The notes under the pieces were generated by a model. It made no database searches. It was given only the letters and a program-made list of their open reading frames with translations, and had not been told where the DNA came from. Shown piece by piece: positions 1 to 5,089 of a stretch of DNA of 5,089 nt. The stretch is from contig JAGLNB010000199.1 in NCBI GenBank assembly GCA_023139715.1, forward strand, positions 1 to 5,089, read 5' to 3'. This DNA is from Planctomycetota bacterium (GTDB lineage: Bacteria > Planctomycetota > Phycisphaerae > Sedimentisphaerales > Anaerobacaceae). The translations under genes were made by a program, and so were the position numbers. The stretch's first letter is position 1, and each line of letters starts with the position of its first letter.

Positions 1-1
1 T

Positions 2-118
2 GTTAATGTTGATTCAATCTCGTTAAGTGGTAAAGGTGCACGCGGTGCACCAAGTAAAAAGACGAAGCGGTCTTATGGTTCACAAAAATATTATAAGTTC
101 GGAAGGGGTGGTTACTGA
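2..118 (+). CDS. C-terminal end of an unidentified upstream protein (5' partial)
   Basis: An open frame enters from the left edge and stops at TGA 116-118, giving 38 visible residues. It contains no in-frame ATG, GTG or TTG, so the start must lie outside the window. The tail is polar and strongly basic: a GKGARGAPSKKTKR stretch is followed by a Tyr/Gly-rich end that finishes FGRGGY. Such a tail could bind nucleic acid or be a flexible extension, but no family can be named from it. The stop codon shares one base with the ATG of the next gene (TGATG), and the ribosome binding site of that gene lies inside this reading frame. This arrangement is typical of translational coupling and is the main reason to believe the fragment is a real gene. 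It could instead be a chance open frame, since only 38 codons are visible. Confidence 0.6.
   Translation, partial: VNVDSISLSGKGARGAPSKKTKRSYGSQKYYKFGRGGY
105..111 (+). promoter_or_regulatory. Ribosome binding site of the 719-residue protein gene
   Basis: GGGGTGG contains the GGTG core complementary to the archaeal/bacterial 16S rRNA tail and lies 7 bases (counted from the GGTG core) before ATG 118. It fixes the start: upstream in the same frame there is a TAA only seven codons before the ATG and no other usable start codon between them. Confidence 0.7.
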
Positions 119-2277
119 TGGGTATATTTGATAAGATAAAAGAGTTGTGGACTGAATACCGAACGCCTACACGGATAGCCCCACCAACAACACAAGCACC
201 TGGGACAATTGGGGGCACACAAGTTGTTCAGACACCACCAAGCATGCGACAGCCAACACAAGTACATTCAACTACACCAACGGTTCGAATACATGGAAAA
301 GAACCATCTAAAAAGCGTAGGGTTAAAAAAGTTGTTCATGCGCCTATCGTTGAGAGGGTTAAAGATGTAATACCTAAAATTGATGTTAAAGTTGCCGAAA
401 TACAAAAAAAAGCAACACTGCAACAAAAAATACAATTGTCGCGACCATCTGAAGCAATTTTAACAGCATCACAAAAAGGTGCTGAAATGTTCAGGACAGC
501 AGGTGAAAGATTCACAAAAATAGAAACCCCTTTAGTACACCCCATTAATATACAAGTAGGCGCTACGCTACTTGAATCAGGAGCCAGAACAGTTGAAATG
601 GCTGGTATGATTCCTGCTGGAACTGAAACGTTAGCACGGCATCCAGAATTAGTAAAGCCGGCATTGGCAGTTGGATTATACGGTTCGACAGTTGGAATGG
701 GTAAAGCACTAAAGGAAGACCCCCTACAAACGATTTCAGACATTGCTGTAATGGGAACTGTGTTTCGTGGCGCAGGACGAGTTGTACCAAAACCTAAAAT
801 ACCATATACAATTGCAAGAAAGGCAACAGTTCCAGAAGGTGTACTATTAAAAGGTGAAATTAAAGCACCAAAGGTTGATATTCAACTACCAAAAACAAAA
901 GCAGTAACAGAATACATACCTTCAAAAGTAGAAACGTTTGTTGGTAAAGTTAAAGGGGAAGTTGCAGATTTGTATGTTCGAGTTCCTGAAAGTGAAATTG
1001 GTATGTTAAAATCAATAACAAGCGAGAAAGCACCATATCAAGTAATGACTGGCAAAGGTAAATTTACAGTTATCGATCAACCAACGTATTTAGATATAAT
1101 TCCATCAACTAAATTAAAATTGGCTGGTGAAACAAAATTAACATTGAGGGAGCAGATAGCATCGAAAGTCCCATATGAGATAATTCCAAAGGTTGATCTT
1201 ACGCAGGTTAGGTTACAAACATCTATTGTTCCAGAACGTGTAATGATACCTGAATTTTTACGAACGATTGACGTAACACCAACCCAAACACGAGCAGGGA
1301 CGTTTGAATTTGCAGATACAATGAAAACAAAGTGGCTCCTTGAACGCGGTAAAACAAGCCAATTTAAAGACTTCACAGAGCCGTTTAAGCGTAAAGACAT
1401 ACAAGAGATGCCATACACAAGAGATGTATCAATTGGAATTGGTGAAGAATCTGCTTTATTGGGGCGTGTATTATCAAAACAAGAACGTGGACTTGTAAGA
1501 GATACGATAATCAAAGAACGAATTGAATTTGAACCAGTGAAAACACAATATACACCACCACGAACGGACTTTAGCACCGTTGGAAGTGTCACAGGACAAC
1601 AATTAATAATGAAACCTAAAGCAGCATCAACGACATTCAAAGAACCATCTACAATTCAAACTATTAATCTTGAAACCGATATTAGAATGCCGGATACAAT
1701 GGCGCAGATCGTACCAAGAACAAAGACTGCACCAACGACATTCAAAGAACCCGTTGATGCCCCTGTCTTTGATGTGGAAGCAATGTTTAAACGTCCTACC
1801 TATGAACAATTTTTATCTAAGACTAAAGTGAAAACAATTGGTAAGACAAAACCCACAAACAAAAGAAGATTAAAAACAGTCTTTGCACCAATGCCAACCC
1901 ATGCGAAAATAACAACAACAACCGTGCAAACTGTAGACAGTATATATGAGCAACCAATCAGTGCAAAACAGGATTTTGTGACTGAAATAGGAATCCCACA
2001 AACACCAATTCCAATAACACGGATTGATACGGGTTTTAAACCTATTATAGAAACGGGGCCCGTAACAGAAACACAACCCAAAATACCAAAAACACCACCT
2101 AAAGCACAAGTTATATTTGATTATCCACCAATAAAACCAATCGTGACATTACCGAAAAAGAAAAAGGATAAAGACGAGAAGAAAACACGAAAACAACAAT
2201 TAAAAAGTTTCCAGTGGTTCATTAACAATCCGATTGCGTCACCGTTCGGCAATTCTGTTGGAAAGGTGAACAAATGA
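118..2277 (+). CDS. 719-residue Lys/Thr/Pro-rich protein of unknown function, possible internal virion or scaffold component
   Basis: I do not recognise a family. The ATG follows a good ribosome binding site and overlaps the upstream stop by one base. The N-terminus (residues 1-12, MGIFDKIKELWT) could form a short amphipathic helix and leads into a Pro/Thr/Gln-rich linker (about 15-60). A basic patch KKRRVKK is at 65-71. Residues about 143-222 are different in character: Ala/Gly/Met-rich and moderately hydrophobic, with helices such as ALAVGLYGSTVGMGKAL and ISDIAVMGTVFRGAG, so this part may touch or insert in a membrane, though no classical transmembrane helix is clear. The remainder is low in aromatics, rich in K, T, P, V and I, and likely extended or partly disordered. 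It includes a duplicated TTFKEP motif, a second KRR patch at 582-584, and a Lys-rich run (680-694) followed by a WFINNPIASPF tail. There is no cysteine, signal peptide or N-x-S/T sequon, which suggests an intracellular or virion-internal location. A tape-measure-like or scaffold role is possible but unproven. Confidence 0.9.
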   Translation: MGIFDKIKELWTEYRTPTRIAPPTTQAPGTIGGTQVVQTPPSMRQPTQVHSTTPTVRIHGKEPSKKRRVKKVVHAPIVERVKDVIPKIDVKVAEIQKKATLQQKIQLSRPSEAILTASQKGAEMFRTAGERFTKIETPLVHPINIQVGATLLESGARTVEMAGMIPAGTETLARHPELVKPALAVGLYGSTVGMGKALKEDPLQTISDIAVMGTVFRGAGRVVPKPKIPYTIARKATVPEGVLLKGEIKAPKVDIQLPKTKAVTEYIPSKVETFVGKVKGEVADLYVRVPESEIGMLKSITSEKAPYQVMTGKGKFTVIDQPTYLDIIPSTKLKLAGETKLTLREQIASKVPYEIIPKVDLTQVRLQTSIVPERVMIPEFLRTIDVTPTQTRAGTFEFADTMKTKWLLERGKTSQFKDFTEPFKRKDIQEMPYTRDVSIGIGEESALLGRVLSKQERGLVRDTIIKERIEFEPVKTQYTPPRTDFSTVGSVTGQQLIMKPKAASTTFKEPSTIQTINLETDIRMPDTMAQIVPRTKTAPTTFKEPVDAPVFDVEAMFKRPTYEQFLSKTKVKTIGKTKPTNKRRLKTVFAPMPTHAKITTTTVQTVDSIYEQPISAKQDFVTEIGIPQTPIPITRIDTGFKPIIETGPVTETQPKIPKTPPKAQVIFDYPPIKPIVTLPKKKKDKDEKKTRKQQLKSFQWFINNPIASPFGNSVGKVNK
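1624..1751 (+). repeat. Short in-frame duplicated motif (A-[SP]-TTFKEP) in the 719-residue protein gene
   Basis: Two 23-base copies, 1624-1646 and 1729-1751, differ at one position and start exactly 105 bases (35 codons) apart in the same frame. Both encode A-x-TTFKEP. The sequence between and after the copies is only weakly similar at protein level, so this is either a degenerate 35-residue repeat or a small conserved linear motif used twice. Confidence 0.6.
2263..2269 (+). promoter_or_regulatory. Ribosome binding site of the 40-residue protein gene
   Basis: AAGGTGA lies inside the last codons of the preceding gene, 4 bases before ATG 2274. It matches the archaeal AGGTGA consensus, and it supports the small overlapping gene as a real gene. 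Confidence 0.75.
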
Positions 2278-2396
2278 GCGGTGAACTTCCATTACAGCGT
2301 CATTTAAGAGAAGACGCGGAACAGCGTAGACGAGAACAGTTTAAATCTAAAGTTGATTTGGCGAAATTGTTAAAAGGTGAGATTGATGAAGATTAA
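2274..2396 (+). CDS. 40-residue highly charged small protein, function unknown
   Basis: The ATG overlaps the TGA of the preceding gene (ATGA, 4 bases), has an AGGTGA site 4 bases upstream, and the frame ends at TAA 2394-2396, inside the start of the next gene. The product begins MSGELPLQRHLRED and carries an Arg/Glu-rich middle (residues 12-22, REDAEQRRREQ), then a FKSKVDLAKLLKGEIDED end. It has no cysteine and no membrane segment. The composition predicts one or two amphipathic or charged helices, so a soluble oligomerising, chaperone-like or adaptor peptide is conceivable. No homolog is recognised. Its position, tightly coupled on both sides, suggests that it serves one of its two large neighbours or helps transmit translation between them. 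It is too short for standard gene finders and may be missed in annotated relatives. Confidence 0.75.
   Translation: MSGELPLQRHLREDAEQRRREQFKSKVDLAKLLKGEIDED
2374..2380 (+). promoter_or_regulatory. Ribosome binding site of the large surface protein gene
   Basis: AAGGTGA lies within the 40-residue gene, 5 bases before ATG 2386. It decides the start of the large surface protein, because the ATG is directly followed by a classic signal peptide and overlaps the small gene by 11 bases. Confidence 0.8.
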
Positions 2397-2451
2397 ATTA
2401 TTGATTGTCGCTGTGCTGTTGTTGTTTAGTGTTGGGGGTGCGTGTGCCGCG
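2386..2451 (+). other. Signal peptide coding region of the large surface protein
   Basis: Residues 1-22 have two lysines in the first four residues, an uninterrupted hydrophobic core of about 10 residues, and a small-residue region GGACAA before the acidic mature start. Cleavage after A21 or A22 fits the A-x-A type rule. The cysteine at 20 raises the possibility of a lipoprotein, but the residues before it (VGGA) are not a good lipobox. Confidence 0.8.
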
Positions 2452-5089
2452 GAAGATACCGTAGAGCGATACACAGTTGATTATACTGATTATTGGACAG
2501 TTGGTGGTGTAAAAGGTGATGCTGCTGTAGTTCAAATGCCTACACTATACCCAACATCAAATACGTTGCGTTTCGATCATGTCACAACGGTTGGCGGCAC
2601 TGCATGGATTACATTCAATGAGTTAATTTCACCAGATTATATACGTTTTACCGTACGAGATATTACAACATATAATAATAATCCTGCCGCATTTTATCAG
2701 CAATATGTATCATATTATGATTCTGATGGTGTATTAATCTTTGAATCTGTTTTGTTAAGGGATCAGTTTTGGGATAATAAAGAAAATGATACTTTCGAAT
2801 TGATTAAAATTGGTAACGACATCCATTTATATATCAACGGTGTTCAAAATACAACAATCGGTTCTACAACAGAAGATGAAATTTATTTTGAATTCAATTA
2901 CCACCCAACCAATACGAAATTAACAAGTTTATATTTCGATGATTTTGCAACTTCTAGTGTATTGGGCATGGATGAACACTGGACACAAACCTCTACTTAT
3001 ATTGATGTGTCTTATGGTGTACAATCCATGTTTTCATTTCCATCTTCTACATATACAGTTGAATCAAAACAAGTATCAACTGGAACAGTAATTGATACAA
3101 CAACAATACCAAGTAATCAAGGTGCCGGTGATAAACCAGCAGGATTTGTAAGATGGAATCGAAATGAAATATACGGCACGAATTGGGGATTATATCACGT
3201 TCAGTTATTCCGAGATACAACAAAGTTAGCGGAAACGACATTTACTTATTTCGATTCAACCATAAGCGGTAGTGTATCATTTGACCAAGATTCTTATAGT
3301 CAAGGACAAACGGCAAACATCGCTTATACAATATCATCACCAGACTTCTCAACATACACTTATTATCTAAAAACGATGGATGTAACTGGAACCGTGGAAG
3401 ACACATACACACTAACAGCAGCAAGTGGCACAAAATCACCATCATTAACTGATTACGATAGCGGTATTTATTACGCAATTCTAAGCCGGACAAACAAGGC
3501 TACAGGTGTAAATGAAGAGTTCGCTTATGACTATGCTTCTGTAACCGAAACTGTATATGTAGTTGGCAATGTCACAGAAGCAGTAAGCGGTCTTAAAATG
3601 CCGAATGCCAGTATTCAATACTTACAAGGTGTGACATATTACAACACAACAAGCGCAGACGATGGTTCTTATAATGTATCCGATCTTAGCGTATCAGTAT
3701 CAACAACGATAACAGCAAATGCTACATACATAAATGACGCTAATTTTGGGACTAACAATTATTCATTATCATCATTCTCATTTACCCCCTTAGCAGCCGA
3801 AATATACAATATCGATCTTATCTTATTCGATGTGAACCACACATATAACAATGCCAGTGTATACGGGTTAGTTCATGATAATATATACAACCAACCCATT
3901 TACAATTCTACTGTGAATATTTATAATGATACGTGGAGCGATTCAACTACATCCACAGCAACTGGATACTATGTATTTAATGGGCTTTTACGAAATGGAA
4001 CTTACAATGTCAACGCTACTGCAAATGGTTACACTGATTCTATTAATTATGAAATCAATACAACCACATCAAACGCAACCCGACAGGACATACCGTTGTC
4101 TACGCTATACACCGTTACAATAAAGGCAACAGATGCCACCACAACGGCTTATTTAAGTGATTTTACGGCAACGCTTGACGGTGTAGAGGGCACGGCTGTA
4201 AATGGAACTGTAACATTCAACAATATCGAATATGGTTTACATGCGATAAGTGCAATTGCAGATGATTATTACCCAAGTGCTACTACTCCATTAATCGATG
4301 AAGACACAGAAGTGATATTAGATTTGACGAGATTACAAAGTGAGTATTACGCACCTCATCAAGTTAAATTTATAGTTAAATCATGGTACGGTACGAAATA
4401 TAGTGGGGTTGCAACGGTTGTTTATATTGGTGATGAAGCAAGCGGGGATTCATATCTAACTGGCACAACTGGTACAGACGGGGCTGTCGTGTTTGAATTG
4501 TCCGAAGATGTGCAATACACCATAACATTCATTGACGCTACACAAAGCATCAATGAAGATCGAACACTTTATCCGGTTGAAGATAAATATTCTGTAATTG
4601 TGTTTGGTGCAAACCTAATACCAGATACACCAGACACAAACAATATCTTATTCGGCTGTTATGGCGCATCAATCAACCTAACACATGGATATATTAACGT
4701 ATCATTCAACGATACAAGCGTAACAACTACATTAGCGGAACTGTGGATTAATGATACAGATATGACCAATCTCTATTACTTCAATACAACCGATGATGCA
4801 AAGAGTTGGTCTCAAGTTGTTACTGGTGGTAATGCATCATACGTAATTGTATTCAAACTTACAAACACTGAACTATCAGAGCCATTAATCATAACGCGAT
4901 ATATCCAATTTGACGACGCTGTACGAGTAAACTTAGGATTAGACGAGGGGTGGAAGTATCAACTCATAGCGGTGGTTATAATTAGCGTTATAGCATTATT
5001 AGGAAGTGCATTAAACGCTGAAAAGATGGCTGTTATTACTGTCCTTGTCGGTTGGCTAATGGTCTTTTTCGGTTGGTTACAGGCAGGTG
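2386..5089 (+). CDS. Large secreted, membrane-anchored, multi-domain surface protein; probable spike/adhesin (3' partial)
   Basis: The frame stays open for 901 codons to the right edge; the true stop is outside the window. Residues 1-22 form a Sec signal peptide: a lysine-flanked start, hydrophobic core LLIVAVLLLF, and a likely cut near ACAA/ED. Residues about 26-190 resemble a concanavalin A/LamG-like beta-sandwich, with the IKIGNDIHLYING strand pair and the closing LYFDDF typical of that fold. Residues about 195-290 and 292-390 look Ig-like (FDQDSYSQGQTANIAYTI). Residues about 391-480, 490-575, 576-650 and 655-745 look like carboxypeptidase-regulatory/PEGA-type beta repeats (DDGSYNVSDL, TGYYVFNGLLRNGTYNV, GTDGAVVFEL). 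A last beta-rich unit spans about 756-845. Residues 860-876 and 881-898 are hydrophobic helices separated by NAEK, a membrane hairpin. I count 23 N-x-S/T sequons, 15 of them between 395 and 606. The architecture fits an exposed glycoprotein used for attachment. A cellular S-layer-associated or adhesin protein is the alternative. Domain names come from pattern reading, not from a profile search. Confidence 0.92.
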   Translation, partial: MKIKLLIVAVLLLFSVGGACAAEDTVERYTVDYTDYWTVGGVKGDAAVVQMPTLYPTSNTLRFDHVTTVGGTAWITFNELISPDYIRFTVRDITTYNNNPAAFYQQYVSYYDSDGVLIFESVLLRDQFWDNKENDTFELIKIGNDIHLYINGVQNTTIGSTTEDEIYFEFNYHPTNTKLTSLYFDDFATSSVLGMDEHWTQTSTYIDVSYGVQSMFSFPSSTYTVESKQVSTGTVIDTTTIPSNQGAGDKPAGFVRWNRNEIYGTNWGLYHVQLFRDTTKLAETTFTYFDSTISGSVSFDQDSYSQGQTANIAYTISSPDFSTYTYYLKTMDVTGTVEDTYTLTAASGTKSPSLTDYDSGIYYAILSRTNKATGVNEEFAYDYASVTETVYVVGNVTEAVSGLKMPNASIQYLQGVTYYNTTSADDGSYNVSDLSVSVSTTITANATYINDANFGTNNYSLSSFSFTPLAAEIYNIDLILFDVNHTYNNASVYGLVHDNIYNQPIYNSTVNIYNDTWSDSTTSTATGYYVFNGLLRNGTYNVNATANGYTDSINYEINTTTSNATRQDIPLSTLYTVTIKATDATTTAYLSDFTATLDGVEGTAVNGTVTFNNIEYGLHAISAIADDYYPSATTPLIDEDTEVILDLTRLQSEYYAPHQVKFIVKSWYGTKYSGVATVVYIGDEASGDSYLTGTTGTDGAVVFELSEDVQYTITFIDATQSINEDRTLYPVEDKYSVIVFGANLIPDTPDTNNILFGCYGASINLTHGYINVSFNDTSVTTTLAELWINDTDMTNLYYFNTTDDAKSWSQVVTGGNASYVIVFKLTNTELSEPLIITRYIQFDDAVRVNLGLDEGWKYQLIAVVIISVIALLGSALNAEKMAVITVLVGWLMVFFGWLQAG
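4963..5079 (+). other. C-terminal two-helix membrane anchor coding region
   Basis: Residues 860-876 (LIAVVIISVIALLGSAL) and 881-898 (MAVITVLVGWLMVFFGWL) are two strongly hydrophobic segments joined by a loop of only four residues, NAEK. With an exported N-terminus, the short loop would face the cytoplasm or virion interior, and the C-terminus would return to the outside. The gene seems to be close to its end at the window edge. Confidence 0.8.

Noticed and set aside
35..51. Small hairpin GGTGCA-CGCGG-TGCACC as a possible terminator or regulatory stem
   Set aside because: It has only a 6-base stem, is not followed by a T-run, and lies in the coding frame of the upstream gene, where it simply encodes GARGAP.
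1..117. Promoter for the operon (TATA-like AT-rich stretch around 86-96)
   Set aside because: The stretch AAAATATTATAAG lies within the coding frame of the upstream gene, there is no clear BRE plus TATA spacing, and the tight gene overlap argues for read-through from upstream.
336..743. 135-codon open frame on the minus strand
   Set aside because: It is antisense to the 719-residue gene, cysteine-rich in a way no neighbour is, and has no support beyond being open.
1077..1640. 187-codon open frame on the minus strand
   Set aside because: It lies wholly inside the 719-residue gene, opposite its strand, has an implausible Cys/Ser/Val-rich composition and no ribosome binding site context; it is a shadow frame.
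1800..2109. Two overlapping Cys/Trp/Phe-rich minus-strand frames
   Set aside because: Their odd composition is the reverse complement of Lys/Thr/Pro codons in the real gene; two frames overlapping in the same stretch also argues for shadows.
2437..2448. Lipobox making the surface protein a lipoprotein (cysteine 20)
   Set aside because: The residues before the cysteine are G-G-A rather than the L-[AS]-[GA] pattern, and the protein already has a C-terminal membrane anchor; normal signal peptidase cleavage just after it is more likely.
3926..4123. 65-codon + strand frame inside the surface protein gene
   Set aside because: It is out of frame with a well-supported gene and has no ribosome binding site or recognisable product.

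Overview
The window looks like a piece of a compact archaeal operon, most likely from a virus, provirus or related mobile element of a euryarchaeon (a methanogen-type host is my guess, with low confidence). The signs are AT-rich DNA, all genes on one strand, ribosome binding sites of the archaeal AGGTGA type, genes joined by overlapping stop and start codons with no intergenic gap, and a large secreted membrane-anchored protein crowded with N-glycosylation sequons. No hallmark gene (capsid, portal, terminase, integrase, polymerase) is visible, so the viral assignment is inference.

Layout, left to right, all on the + strand: (1) the last 38 codons of an upstream gene, ending in a basic, Gly/Tyr-rich tail (2-118); (2) a complete 719-residue protein of unknown function, Lys/Thr/Pro/Val-rich, with no cysteine and no N-glycosylation sequon, one Ala/Gly-rich possibly membrane-active region and a lysine-rich C-terminus (118-2277); (3) a 40-residue, highly charged small protein (2274-2396); (4) a large surface protein of at least 901 residues with a signal peptide, a lectin-like N-terminal beta-sandwich, a series of Ig-like or carboxypeptidase-regulatory-like beta domains and a C-terminal pair of membrane helices, running off the right edge (2386-5089).

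Neighbouring genes overlap by 1, 4 and 11 bases, and each start has its own GGTG(A) site, so the four genes are probably translated from one transcript and may act together. The simplest reading is a virion or surface-structure module: the 719-residue protein is an internal or scaffold-like component (no sequons, very basic patches), and the last gene encodes the exposed, glycosylated, membrane-anchored spike or adhesin. No promoter, terminator, RNA gene, CRISPR array or insertion sequence was found, and the window is coding almost from end to end.
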